A DNA stretch of 64,000 nt from Klenkia sesuvii (GTDB taxonomy: Bacteria; Actinomycetota; Actinomycetes; Mycobacteriales; Geodermatophilaceae), in NCBI RefSeq assembly GCF_037083825.1, contig NZ_JBAPLU010000002.1, positions 62,001 to 126,000 on the forward strand, read 5' to 3'. Below, one piece after another: positions 51,201 to 58,808 of the stretch. Position 1 is the stretch's first letter; each line of letters begins with the position of its first letter. Under the pieces are notes generated by a model that had not been told where the DNA came from, did no database searches, and saw only the letters and a program-made list of their open reading frames with translations. Made by a program: the position numbers and the translations under genes.

Positions 51201-51738
51201 GCTGCGGGGTGAGCCGGCGGACGGTGGCGAGCACCACGACCGCGGCGACGGGGAAGGCGATCCACGCCGGCCACCAGACCAGGCCGGCGGCGACCCAGGC
51301 CAGCACCGAGCGGAGGACCGCGCGACCCATGGCCCACCCGGTGATGCGCAGCAGGGTCGCCAGCTGCCGGGTGTCGTCGTCGACCCGGTCGATCAGCTCG
51401 CCGACCCCCTGCCCCTCGAGCGTGGTCAGCGGTTGGTGCAGCGCGGCGTCGAGCAGGTCGGCCCGAAGCACGCCCTCGGCGCGGCCGACGGCGGTGGCGA
51501 ACAGGGTGCGCCCGACCACCTCGGCGAGCGCCGACCCGACGAGCAGCCCGGCGAGCGCGGCGAGCAGGCCACCGGTGGGCCCGTCGGCGATGCGGCCGGC
51601 CACGACGGTGCCCAGGGTCTCGGCGACCGCGGCGACCACCGCGAGGACGGCGGCCACCGCGCACCCGGGGCCGGCCAGCCGCCGCCAGCCCAGCGGAGCG
51701 CGCGGCGCGTCGTCGGCCGCAGCCCCCGTGGTGTCCAC
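48244..51738 (-). CDS. Fused ABC exporter (TMD-NBD-TMD-NBD) with one degenerate ATP site
   Basis: This is a 1164-residue single-chain exporter of the MsbA/TAP layout, where the family usually has two 580-residue halves. TMD1 is about 20-310. NBD1 has Walker A GRSGAGKS (367-374), C-loop LSAGQ (470-474), Walker B with Glu495 and His526. TMD2 is about 610-900. NBD2 has Walker A GRVGSGKS (975-982), C-loop LSGGQ (1073-1077), Walker B LVLADD with Asp1098 in place of the catalytic Glu, and no His in the switch region (GASAKRA, 1124-1130). All three deviations fall in one composite site (NBD2 Walker motifs with the NBD1 C-loop). It therefore looks like an asymmetric exporter, as in TM287/288, with one hydrolytic site. 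The substrate is unknown. Confidence 0.92.
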   Translation of the reverse strand: MDTTGAAADDAPRAPLGWRRLAGPGCAVAAVLAVVAAVAETLGTVVAGRIADGPTGGLLAALAGLLVGSALAEVVGRTLFATAVGRAEGVLRADLLDAALHQPLTTLEGQGVGELIDRVDDDTRQLATLLRITGWAMGRAVLRSVLAWVAAGLVWWPAWIAFPVAAVVVLATVRRLTPQLAAAKTVEEEAWSDGAAQLEEAVAGRDDVRTALGQPHVLGQFAGRSAEILRRNARTSRIGARVALRSGLVLHGMLAALALAAVALVGRGVLDVATLVTLWLLVTTFVGRLDEVNHHLPEMHEGVGALTRIRTLMSAEPEPQGGAPLTGAGIEVRDLDFAYRTEGHREPFSLRVAHWSVPVGTTCALVGRSGAGKSTLAKLLSRAVDPPPGTVLVGGVDVTRLDLQQLRAGVGVVTQRTELLAATLAENITLFADVPRAAVEAAVAELGIDGWVASLPRGLDTVLGPRGVTLSAGQEQLVAFARLLVRDVRVVVLDEATARMDPATEDLVTRAARRLLAGRTGVVVAHRLGTTRWCDTVAVLDAGRVVQQGPRAELAASLGPFRDLLVAAGSAGSVDAPPEAVTPVQHVGLVARTDRRDPRPAPAAPRVRLGATIGRVLLAHPRWGLLGAGTFLAASLVGTYGVVTGALWGDLVAGLQAGEDPTAQSVLLALSLLASSFLVAWAFLVYPVWWTAVTLRLRLAVLRGQTEQRRLVRTPAGEVTARALDSDRLVNWADRWVDVGIGAAVTLLTVVVTGEPLAGVITGGVIVGSVLAAFLGAPVAGRAGRLAGDQRAAFGRALASALEAVRTVKLAAATAPVQRHLQAVDARRVQATVRETRIRTSLEGTAVVLVQVGVVAAWALYLLDVWGLATALTVSTAVSGAGWYGITAGLVVVERPIAGAWLREATALAGRDDLVGLPPDVDIVAGAAPPPPPADRVPLRRLELDDVTAVHDDGTVGVAGVDLEVPAGSLVLLVGRVGSGKSSLLGALAGLVDHEGAIRWNGTEVGDPQLFLRPGQVAHVAQVPRVLSGSISDNVTLGHAREVGGALADARLERDVVAAGGVGALVGHRGVRLSGGQVQRLALARALATGAELVLADDVSSALDARTELELWAALRERGATVVGASAKRAALALADQVVVLDGGRVVDRGAWADLAPAWGHLAG

Positions 51739-51802
51739 GCCGGCACCGTACGGAGCGGGTACGACGTTCCGCGCCCGGTTTTCCCGTCCGCGCGCGGGTG
51801 GG

Positions 51803-53575
51803 TCAGCCGGCGAGGGCGGCCCGGCGCCGGCTGCGGGCGCCCATCCAGCGCGGCAGCTCCTCGGCGGGCATCGGCTTGGCGATGACGAAGCCCTGGGCGT
51901 AGGTGCAGCCCAGCGCGGCGACGACGGCCAGCTGCTCGGGGGTCTCGACCCCCTCGGCGACGCTGCGCATGCCGCAGGCCTTGGCCAGGCTGACCACGGT
52001 CTCGACCGCGGCCGCGGACTGGCTGGCCTGCTTGTGGCCCGACCCGGCGATGCCCTGCACCAGGGACTTGTCGATCTTGAGGATGCCGGCGGGCATCGAC
52101 ACGATCTGGCCCAGGCAGGAGAAGCCGCTGCCGAAGTCGTCGATCGAGACCTCGATGCCCGACACGCGCAGCTCGGCGAACTGCTCGGCGGCCCGCTCGG
52201 GGTCCTCCGCGACGCTGGTCTCGGTGAGCTCGAGCACCAGCCGCTCGGGGCGCAGCCCGCTGCTGGCCAGCGCCGCGCTGACGTCGGACACGAGGGTGCC
52301 CGAGCCCATGTGGGTGGCGCTGATGTTGACCGCGGCGGTCAGCGGCAGGCCCATGTCGTCCCACGCCGCGGCGTCCCGGGCGACGGTGGCCAGCACCCAC
52401 CGGGTCAGCTCGTCGACCAGCCCGCTCGCCTCCGCGACCGGCACGAACTCCGACGGCGGCAGCAGGCCGCGCTCGGGGTGCTGCCAGCGGACCAGCGCCT
52501 CGACGCCGGTGACGGTGCGGGTGCGCAGGTGCAGCAGCGGCTGGTAGTGCACGACGAGCTGGCCGGCGGCGATGGCCTCGCGCAGCTCGGTGGTGACGCG
52601 CAGCCGGCGCCGGGCAGCGGCGCGCAGCTCGTCGGAGAAGAGGGCGACGGTGTCGCGGCCGGCCCCCTTGGCGGCGTACTTGGCCAGGTCGGCGTCGCGG
52701 ATGAGGTCGGTGGCCGACCGCTGCTCGCCGGAGGACACGGCCACGCCGACGCTGACGGTCAGCGGGACGGTGGCGCCGGCGACGCTGAAGGGGTCGGCGA
52801 ACACCTGGCGGCACCGCTCGGCCAGGGTCAGGGCCTCCTCGGCGTCGACGTCGCGGCCGAGCACCACGAACTCGTCGCCACCCAGGCGGCCGACGGTGTC
52901 CCGCTCACGGGTGGCCCGCGCCAGCCGCGCGGCGACCTGCCGCAGCAGCAGGTCTCCGGTGTCGTGACCCAGCGTGTCGTTGACCGTCTTGAACTCGTCG
53001 ACGTCGAGGACCAGGACGGCGACCGACCCCGCGTCGGGCCGGGCGAGCTCGGCCTCGACCAGCTCCTGCAGGTGCACCCGGTTGGGCAGGTCGGTGAGGT
53101 GGTCGTAGAGCGCGCGGCGGGCGCTGTCGCGCACGGCCTCGACGCTGGCGGTGATGTCGGTGTGGGTGACCACGAGCTGGCCGGACTCGTCGACCCGGGC
53201 GGCCTGCACGTGCACCCAGCGCCCCATTGGGGCCCTGCCCAGGGCGACGTCGACCGACACGGGGGTGCCGCCGTGCTCGGTGAGCTCACCCAGCCCGGCC
53301 AGCAGCAGCCGGACGTCGTCGTCGTCGCGGGCGGCCAGCACCGCCTCGGCGTAGTCGTCGCCGGTGGTCAGCAGCAGGCCGGTGCCTTGGGCGATCTGCT
53401 CGGCCCAGGCCGCGTTGAGCAGCAGCACGGTGCCGTCGGTGTCCAGCAGCGCGGTGGGCGCCGGGAGCGCGTCGAGCACGGTGGCGGGCAGGGCCGGCGC
53501 GGTGGTGACCGGGCGGCGGAAGCGGTGGCCGCCCGTACGACCGCCGTCCGCCAGGGGAACGGCGGGTGTCGACAC
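51803..53575 (-). CDS. PAS-GGDEF-EAL c-di-GMP turnover protein
   Basis: This protein has about 590 residues from GTG 53575 (GTG 53602 is possible). A PAS-like domain spans about 30-145 (LLDTDGTVLLLNAAWAEQ, THTDITASVEAVRDSARR). The GGDEF domain has GGDEF at 232-236 and an inhibitory I-site R223-x-x-D226 exactly five residues before it. The EAL domain has EAL at 359-361, then NISATH, ELTET, DDFGSG, LKIDKSL and EGVET. Both domains keep the catalytic residues, so it could make or degrade c-di-GMP, biased by the PAS input. There is no membrane helix. It sits just after the Tad pilus operon and near the polysaccharide cluster; c-di-GMP commonly controls both, but that link is inference. Confidence 0.93.
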   Translation of the reverse strand: MSTPAVPLADGGRTGGHRFRRPVTTAPALPATVLDALPAPTALLDTDGTVLLLNAAWAEQIAQGTGLLLTTGDDYAEAVLAARDDDDVRLLLAGLGELTEHGGTPVSVDVALGRAPMGRWVHVQAARVDESGQLVVTHTDITASVEAVRDSARRALYDHLTDLPNRVHLQELVEAELARPDAGSVAVLVLDVDEFKTVNDTLGHDTGDLLLRQVAARLARATRERDTVGRLGGDEFVVLGRDVDAEEALTLAERCRQVFADPFSVAGATVPLTVSVGVAVSSGEQRSATDLIRDADLAKYAAKGAGRDTVALFSDELRAAARRRLRVTTELREAIAAGQLVVHYQPLLHLRTRTVTGVEALVRWQHPERGLLPPSEFVPVAEASGLVDELTRWVLATVARDAAAWDDMGLPLTAAVNISATHMGSGTLVSDVSAALASSGLRPERLVLELTETSVAEDPERAAEQFAELRVSGIEVSIDDFGSGFSCLGQIVSMPAGILKIDKSLVQGIAGSGHKQASQSAAAVETVVSLAKACGMRSVAEGVETPEQLAVVAALGCTYAQGFVIAKPMPAEELPRWMGARSRRRAALAG

Positions 53576-53704
53576 GAGGGCCAGCCTAGGGACTCCCCGC
53601 ACCGTTGCACAGCGTGACCGCGCCGAGTGGGGGCCGACACTGCGTGTCGGGAGCGGTCCGCCGTCCCAACCGCCCCAGGCGCCCCAAGCGCCAGGGGTCA
53701 CGGG

Positions 53705-54169
53705 TCAGGGGTCGACGTACCGGTCGCGCTCGACGACGAACTGCCCGGTGGCGGTGTTGGCGTCGACGAAGTCGGGCAGCAGCGGCACCCGCACGGTGAC
53801 CGTGACGCACACGCTGAACTCCTCACCCGGTGCGAACACGGGCCGGTAGCCGCCGTTGGTGGCGGTGCAGGTCACGCCGGCGGGCACGTACGCCACCCGG
53901 ACGTCGGTCGCGTCGACCGACTGGCCGGCCACCGCCAACGCGGCGGCCGCCTCGGCCCGCGCCTGCCCGGTGGCCGGGTCGGTCGCCGCGCCCATCGCCC
54001 GGCCGGCCTCGCGGGCGGCGGCGTCGGCGGCGAACACCCCGCGCTGGACGGCGGAGAACCCGGCCACCAGGTAGACCAGCGGCAGGAAGACCACGACCGC
54101 GACGAACACGAACTCGACGACCGCCGACCCGCGCTCGCCGTCGTCCCGGTCCCTGGCGGCACCGGTCAC
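53705..54169 (-). CDS. TadE/TadG-like pilus assembly protein
   Basis: This 154-residue protein starts at GTG 54169. A short cytoplasmic N-terminus leads into ERGSAVVEFVFVAVVVFLPL, a TadE-type pseudopilin motif with cleavage after Gly and Glu at +5, then one membrane helix. The extracytoplasmic part (about 45-154) has two cysteines (CTATN, VCVTV). It is probably a minor pilin or alignment component of the Tad machine. It is the last gene of the operon and overlaps the preceding TadE-like gene by 4 nt. Confidence 0.88.
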   Translation of the reverse strand: MTGAARDRDDGERGSAVVEFVFVAVVVFLPLVYLVAGFSAVQRGVFAADAAAREAGRAMGAATDPATGQARAEAAAALAVAGQSVDATDVRVAYVPAGVTCTATNGGYRPVFAPGEEFSVCVTVTVRVPLLPDFVDANTATGQFVVERDRYVDP

Positions 54170-54573
54170 GGGGCCTCCTCCACCGCGCGGCCGGTGACCG
54201 ACAGCGGCAGCAGGTCACCCAGCCCGGACAGCAGGCTGGGCACCGCGCCCTCGCAGCGCACCACGACCAGCACCAGGCCACTGGGGTCCACCTCGTCGGC
54301 GCTGGTGCAGGTCAACCCGGCGGCGGTGGCCGGGGTGAGGGCCCGGGCGACGACCTCGAGGGTGCGCTGACCACCGGCCGCGGTGGGCACGTCGGCGTTG
54401 GCGGCGAAGCGGGCGCCGTCCTGCGCGCTGCTGGTCACCACGTTGCGCACGTGCACGTAGACCGCGACCTGCAGCACGGCCAGCAGCAGGACGACGACCA
54501 GCACCGAGACCAGCGCGAAGTCGACGACGGCGCTCCCGCGCTCGCGGTCGGGTGCGCTGGGCTCAGCCGGCAC
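54166..54573 (-). CDS. TadE-like pseudopilin
   Basis: This 135-residue protein starts at GTG 54573. RERGSAVVDFALVSVLVVVL is a pseudopilin motif with Asp rather than Glu at +5 after the Gly, followed by one helix. HVRNVVTSSAQDGARFAA is a typical TadE segment. Two Cys lie in the external part (CTSADE, VVRCEG). It overlaps the small pilin-like gene by 11 nt and the next TadE-like gene by 4 nt. It probably acts as a minor pilin or pilus-priming protein. Confidence 0.88.
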   Translation of the reverse strand: MPAEPSAPDRERGSAVVDFALVSVLVVVLLLAVLQVAVYVHVRNVVTSSAQDGARFAANADVPTAAGGQRTLEVVARALTPATAAGLTCTSADEVDPSGLVLVVVRCEGAVPSLLSGLGDLLPLSVTGRAVEEAP

Positions 54574-54763
54574 CGCTGGTGACCGAGGACAGCGCCGTCT
54601 GCACGGCCTCGACGATGGCGGTGCGGAACGGGATGAGGATGGCCAGCACGAGGGCGGCGGTCATCACCGTGATCATCACCCAGCCGGGGACGTCGCCCCG
54701 TTCGGGGTCCTCGCCCCGCAACCGGTCGAGCAGGGCGGTGACCACCAGGGTCAGGACGGGCAT
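54563..54763 (-). CDS. Small Flp-pilin-like membrane protein of the Tad operon
   Basis: This encodes 66 residues from ATG 54763. A basic N-terminus (LLDRLRGEDPERG) ends in Gly, then DVPGWVMITVMTAALVLAILIP forms one helix (given in full as DVPGWVMITVMTAA and LVLAILIP). A short Ser/Thr-rich tail follows. Position between tadC and tadE and the ERG cleavage-like site match the major Flp pilin of actinobacterial Tad loci. The Glu at +5 that pilins need for assembly is not present (D-V-P-G-W). It may be a divergent pilin, or an accessory membrane protein. Confidence 0.72.
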   Translation of the reverse strand: MPVLTLVVTALLDRLRGEDPERGDVPGWVMITVMTAALVLAILIPFRTAIVEAVQTALSSVTSGAG

Positions 54764-54773
54764 GCGGGTCTCC

Positions 54774-55715
54774 TCACTGGGCCAGCGTCACGATGCTGAT
54801 CAGGCCGGGGAACAGGGCGAACAGGACGGTCACGGGGAGCACCAGGAAGACGACGGGGACCATCATCTGGATCTCCTTGGTGCCGCCGGCCTCCAGCAGC
54901 CGGCGCTTGCCGGCCTCCCGGACGTCGGCGGCCTGGGCGCGCAGCACCTCGGCCAGCGGGGTGCCGCGCTCGACGGCGACGACCAGGCCGTCGACGAAGC
55001 GGGCCAGCGCCTCGACCGAGGTGCGGTCGGCGACCTCCTGCAGGGCCGTGACCAGCGGCACGCCGGCGCGGGCCCGACCGAGGGCGCCCCCGAGGTCGCG
55101 GGCCAGCTCGCCGCCGGACAGCCGGGTGACCCGGGCGATCGCCGAGGTGGGGCTCTCGCCGGCGGTGACGGCCAGGGCCAGCAGCTCGGCGACCACCGGG
55201 AACTCGGCCAGCAACAGCTCCTCGCGCTTGCGCACCTGCTGGGTCAGCCACCAGTCGCGGCCGAGCACGCCGCTGACCAGGCCGCCGACGCAGACGAGCG
55301 CGGCGCTGAGCAGGTTGAGGCCCCCGCTCAGCCCGGCGACGAGCAGCGTGACCAGGCCGCCGCCGAGCAGGCCCAGCCCGCCCCACACGACCTGCTCGAC
55401 CCGGAAGTCCTCGACCCCGGTGGTCGCCCCGAGGGCGTCGAGACGGCGCCGGACGGCGACCCGCCCGCCCAGCACGCGGTCGACGAAGCGGGCCCCGTCG
55501 ACCAGCGCGGGGCCGAAGACCCGCCGGGTGGCCGAGAGCATGCCCGGCTCGGTGGCGGTGCCCAGCAGGCGCGAGGGCGGTGGGGTGTCGGCGACGTAGG
55601 GGGCCAGCCGGTCGACCAGCCGGACGGCGCGGAAGGGAGGTGCGTACCGCACCGCCAGCAGCAGGCCGCCGGCGAACACCAGGCCGAGCAGGATGCCGGT
55701 CACCCCGGCGCTCAC
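54774..55715 (-). CDS. tadC: Tad pilus platform protein TadC
   Basis: This 313-residue protein starts at GTG 55715 in a GTGA overlap with tadB. It is a type II secretion F-domain protein. N-terminal helices (about 5-20 and 105-150) precede the GspF domain with EFPVVAELLALAVTAGESPTSAI and GTPLAEVLRAQAADVREAGKRRLLEAGG (in parts GTPLAEVLRAQAADVREAGK), and the last helices include VPVVFLVLPVTVLFALFPG. It forms the inner-membrane platform with TadB. All key features of the family are present. Confidence 0.93.
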   Translation of the reverse strand: MSAGVTGILLGLVFAGGLLLAVRYAPPFRAVRLVDRLAPYVADTPPPSRLLGTATEPGMLSATRRVFGPALVDGARFVDRVLGGRVAVRRRLDALGATTGVEDFRVEQVVWGGLGLLGGGLVTLLVAGLSGGLNLLSAALVCVGGLVSGVLGRDWWLTQQVRKREELLLAEFPVVAELLALAVTAGESPTSAIARVTRLSGGELARDLGGALGRARAGVPLVTALQEVADRTSVEALARFVDGLVVAVERGTPLAEVLRAQAADVREAGKRRLLEAGGTKEIQMMVPVVFLVLPVTVLFALFPGLISIVTLAQ

Positions 55716-56575
55716 CGCAGCACCCGGACGTCCTCGGGCAGCCGCCCGATGTGCAGCATGAGCCGGTAGGCCAGGAAGCACACCGCGCCGCCCCCGAGCA
55801 GGATCGCGGTGCCGACCGGGCTGTCGTAGGCGGCGAGGGTCTGCTTCTGGGTGGCCAGCAGGAGGAGCACCACCCAGGGGGCCGCGACGGCGAGCCGTGC
55901 GGCCTGCACGATCCAGCCCTGCCGGGTCTCCAGCTCGGCGCGGGCGCGGGCGTCCTCGCGCAGGAACGTGGCCAGGGTGCGCAGCACCCGGCCCAGGTCG
56001 CTGCCGCCCACCTCACGGGCCACCCGCAGCGTCTCCACGATGCGGTCGCCGACGGGGTCGGCCAGGTCGTCCTTGAGCCGGTCCAGGCTGTCGGCGAACC
56101 GTCCGGTGGCCCGGTGGTCGGCGGCGAAGCGGGCGAACGGGGCGCGCAGGACCTCGGGCCCGCGGACGGCCAGCGCCGACAGCGCCTCCGGCAGGGAGAG
56201 CCCGGCCCGGACGGCGGAGGCCAGGTTGTCCACGACCTCGGGCCACACCTCGCGCAGGTCGGCGCGGCGGCGCGCGGCCAGGCGCCGCACCAGCAGGTAC
56301 GGGGTGGCGGCCCCGAAGACGCCGAACACCAGCGAGATCGTGACGGTGCCGGTGGTGACCAGCACCAGGACCGCGACCACCGTGCCGAGCACCACCTGCA
56401 GCGCGGTGAGCTGGGCGGGGTTGATGCCGGTCAGCCCCGCCGCGGCGATGAGTTCGTGGCGGCGCCCGGGACCGCGTGGGGTGCTGCGCCGCTGCGGAGC
56501 GCGGGGTCCGCTGCGCCAGACCAGCAGGAGACCGACACCCAGCGCCAGCCCGAGCAGCGCACCCGGGACGGTCAC
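55712..56575 (-). CDS. tadB: Tad pilus platform protein TadB
   Basis: This 287-residue protein starts at GTG 56575. It has an N-terminal helix, two more at about 60-95, the GspF domain (WPEVVDNLASAVRAGLSLPEAL, in parts) and two C-terminal helices (RLAVAAPWVVLLLLATQ, AILLGGGAVCFLAYRLM). Its stop overlaps the start of tadC and its start overlaps the stop of tadA. It partners TadC in the pilus platform. Confidence 0.92.
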   Translation of the reverse strand: MTVPGALLGLALGVGLLLVWRSGPRAPQRRSTPRGPGRRHELIAAAGLTGINPAQLTALQVVLGTVVAVLVLVTTGTVTISLVFGVFGAATPYLLVRRLAARRRADLREVWPEVVDNLASAVRAGLSLPEALSALAVRGPEVLRAPFARFAADHRATGRFADSLDRLKDDLADPVGDRIVETLRVAREVGGSDLGRVLRTLATFLREDARARAELETRQGWIVQAARLAVAAPWVVLLLLATQKQTLAAYDSPVGTAILLGGGAVCFLAYRLMLHIGRLPEDVRVLR

Positions 56576-57819
56576 CGGCGGTCCCCCAGCAGCGCGGGCA
56601 GGTCGAAGCCGAGGGCGGCGTAGCGCTCCGGGTGCGGCGGGTGGCCGTCGGCGCGCACGAGGCGGCCGTCGCTGGTGGTGAAGACGTCGGCGGTCTCGAT
56701 CACCGCGCCCTCGGCACGACCCGGCAGGGCCACGACCTCGCGCAGCCGTCGCTGGCCGGAGGGGTCGGTGCCCACGTGCACGACCAGGTCGACGCTGGCG
56801 GCGACGGTCGGGACGACGAACGCGTGGCCCACGTTCTCCCCGGCCAGCAGCGGCAGCGTGCACATCTTCACCACGGCCTCGCGGGCGCTGTTGGCGTGCA
56901 GGGTGCACATGCCCGGCAAGCCGGAGTTGAGGGCGATGAGCAGGTCCAGGCACTCCTCCTGGCGCACCTCGCCGACGACCAGCCGGGAGGGCCGCATGCG
57001 CAGCGCCTCCTTCACGAGCCGGCGCAGCGGGATCTCCCCGGCGCCCTCGAGGTTGGGCTGGCGGGTCTGCATGGCCACCACGTCGGGCAGCGGCACGCGC
57101 AGCTCGAAGACCTCCTCCGCCGTGATCACCCGCTCCCGGGCGGGGATGGCCGCGCACAGGCAGTTGAGCATCGTGGTCTTCCCGGCCTGGGTGCCGCCGC
57201 TGACCAGGATGTTCAACCCCGCCGCGACCGAGGCCTCCAGGAACCGGGCCACCTGCGGGGTCAGCGTGCCCAGCGCCACCAGCTCGTCGAGGCTGTGCGC
57301 CTGCAGCACGAACTTGCGGATGTTCACCGCCATGTGCCGGCGGGTGATGTCGGGGATGACCACGTGCAGCCGCGACCCGTCGGGCAGGGAGGCGTCGACG
57401 AACGGGGTCGACATGTCGACACGTCGACCCGAGGTGCGCAGCATCCGCTCGACCAGGTCGGCCAGCTCACCCGGGCCCAGGATGGTGGTGGTCAGCTCGC
57501 TGCGCCCCCGCCGGGCCACGAACACCCGGCCCGGTTCGTTGACCCAGATCTCCTCGACCTCGGGGTCGTCCAGCCAGCGCTGCAGCGGCCCGAACCCGGC
57601 CACCCGGTCGAGCACGTCGCGCAGCACGCCCTCGGGGTCGGCCAGCGGCGGCAGGGACGAGGACGACGCCCGGTCGGCGTAGTCGGCCACCACCTCGCGC
57701 ACCAGCGCCCGCACCGGCGCCGGGTCCACCGCCGGGTCCAGGCCCCGCCGGCGGACCAGCTCGCGCACCTCGGCGTCCACCAGGTCCAGCGCGGTCACCG
57801 CAGCAGGGAACACGGACAC
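56572..57819 (-). CDS. tadA: Tad pilus assembly ATPase TadA/CpaF
   Basis: This 415-residue secretion ATPase starts at GTG 57819. It has an N-terminal helical domain, PLQRWLDDPEVEEIWVNEPGRV, Walker A SGGTQAGKTTML (about residue 213), the Asp box TAEEVFELRV, Walker B RLVVGEVRQEE and the His box GLPGMCTLHANSAREAV. All are intact, so it should power Flp pilus extension. It heads the operon tadA-tadB-tadC-pilin-tadE-tadE. The CpaE/TadZ gene that usually precedes tadA in actinomycetes is not in the 333-nt gap upstream, and no prepilin peptidase gene is in the window. Confidence 0.95.
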   Translation of the reverse strand: MSVFPAAVTALDLVDAEVRELVRRRGLDPAVDPAPVRALVREVVADYADRASSSSLPPLADPEGVLRDVLDRVAGFGPLQRWLDDPEVEEIWVNEPGRVFVARRGRSELTTTILGPGELADLVERMLRTSGRRVDMSTPFVDASLPDGSRLHVVIPDITRRHMAVNIRKFVLQAHSLDELVALGTLTPQVARFLEASVAAGLNILVSGGTQAGKTTMLNCLCAAIPARERVITAEEVFELRVPLPDVVAMQTRQPNLEGAGEIPLRRLVKEALRMRPSRLVVGEVRQEECLDLLIALNSGLPGMCTLHANSAREAVVKMCTLPLLAGENVGHAFVVPTVAASVDLVVHVGTDPSGQRRLREVVALPGRAEGAVIETADVFTTSDGRLVRADGHPPHPERYAALGFDLPALLGDRR

Positions 57820-58152
57820 GCGCGGCTCCCCCCGGTCGGGCGACAGGTCTCGGGCAACCTACGAGACCGACCAGGCCCGCGGGAAGCCCGATCGGGCCGC
57901 CTGTGGACGAGCGCACGCAGCCGTACCTGATCGGGTGACCCGCAGCTCAGCGCACCGTCGCGCCCTCGCCACGCACCGTCACCGCGCTCGCGGAGGTGGG
58001 TGTCGACGGGGGCCCCGTCCGTGAGCTCATGGCCCTCGTCGGCGACCTACGCGACCAGATCCTCGAGACCCGGCCCGCTGCTCATCCATGATGGATCTGG
58101 TGCGGCCCGTAGCGGCACCCAGACGCCGGCTCCCATCTCTATCGTCCGTGCC
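57820..58152. other. Promoter region between tadA and a small unknown gene, with a short orphan frame
   Basis: This 333-nt interval must hold the tadA promoter. From about 57945 a 49-codon open frame reads coding-like text (ALAEVGVDGGPVREL, MALVGDLRDQILETR) and ends at a TGA near 58090. It could be a small protein, or the decayed end of a gene, but it lacks a good start and ribosome site. A 13-bp palindrome is annotated at 58084-58096. Confidence 0.4.
58084..58096. promoter_or_regulatory. Perfect palindrome upstream of the small unknown gene pair
   Basis: ATCCAT-G-ATGGAT is a perfect 6-bp inverted repeat. It lies 57 nt before the proposed GTG start of the gene at 58153, in a patch richer in A+T. 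It is a plausible operator for that pair. Confidence 0.45.
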
Positions 58153-58524
58153 GTGACAACGCTGCCGATCTGGGCCGTCTACGCAGTGAGCCTGGGTGCG
58201 CCCGTGCTTGCCCTCCTCGGCGCACTGATCGGACATGTCCTGGGCCGCCGGGCGTCGAACGAACTGGACATCTGGCGCCGGCGGGAGGAGACCATGCGCA
58301 TGCTCCGGTGGGCCTCCGAGCAGGCGACCTCGAGCCAGGACGCACAGGCCCGTATGGGTCTCGCAGTGCTCGATGCGCTGAGTGACTCCGAACTGCTTCA
58401 ACCACCTGATCAAGCGCTGGTCGACGCCGTGCTCGACACGGTCCTCGAAGAGCCCGTCGAGGAGATCGAGACCGCCGAGAGCGATGTCGAGGTAGTGGAG
58501 GTCGACAGTGACCCAGGGGACTGA
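58153..58524 (+). CDS. Small membrane-anchored protein of unknown function
   Basis: This 123-residue protein starts at GTG 58153 (its ribosome site is weak). A single N-terminal helix (about 7-30) leads to a basic turn (GRRASNELDIWRRREETMRML). Then comes a helical cytoplasmic part with SSQDAQARMGLAVLDALSDSELLQP and a strongly acidic C-terminus (VLEEPVEEIETAESDVEVVEV, in parts). G+C is lower than in neighbours. Similar N-anchored RRREETMRLLRW proteins occur next to small basic KVTPAQVxAAKxxVKR proteins in actinomycetes, from my memory of the families. I cannot assign a function. Confidence 0.8.
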   Translation: MTTLPIWAVYAVSLGAPVLALLGALIGHVLGRRASNELDIWRRREETMRMLRWASEQATSSQDAQARMGLAVLDALSDSELLQPPDQALVDAVLDTVLEEPVEEIETAESDVEVVEVDSDPGD

Positions 58525-58561
58525 GACAGTGGGACACCTCGGCGCAGAAGGAGGCCCGTTG

Positions 58562-58723
58562 GTGCAGAAGGTCGTGAAGGTGACCCCAGCGCAGGTCAAC
58601 GCGGCGAAGATGGCGGTCAAACGATCCGCGGCTTCTGGTCGATTCGTGAAGAGCAGCGTCTCCAAGATCGCGAACGCCAAACGCGTACCCGGTACGTCAA
58701 CCCACAAGAAGCAGACGCGGTAG
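58562..58723 (+). CDS. Very small basic protein, partner of the preceding gene
   Basis: This encodes 53 residues. I chose GTG 58562 because AAGGAGG lies 7 nt upstream at 58548-58554; a longer form from GTG 58508 would overlap the previous gene. The protein is helix-prone and rich in Lys/Arg (KVTPAQVNAAKMAVKRSAAS, KIANAKRVPG, THKKQTR), with about one in four residues basic. It pairs by position and charge with the acidic-tailed protein upstream. A nucleic-acid-binding or antitoxin-like role is possible but unproven. Confidence 0.72.
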   Translation: MQKVVKVTPAQVNAAKMAVKRSAASGRFVKSSVSKIANAKRVPGTSTHKKQTR

Positions 58724-58808
58724 GCATCCGAGCGACGCCTGCGACGGGTTCCGCGCCACGATTGCGGGAACCTGCCTCACCTGCCTCGGGGCCGTTCAGC
58801 CTGACCGG

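Noticed and set aside
47839..51885. A 1348-codon plus-strand open frame
   Set aside because: It is antisense to the ABC exporter with intact Walker motifs and has only low-complexity composition.
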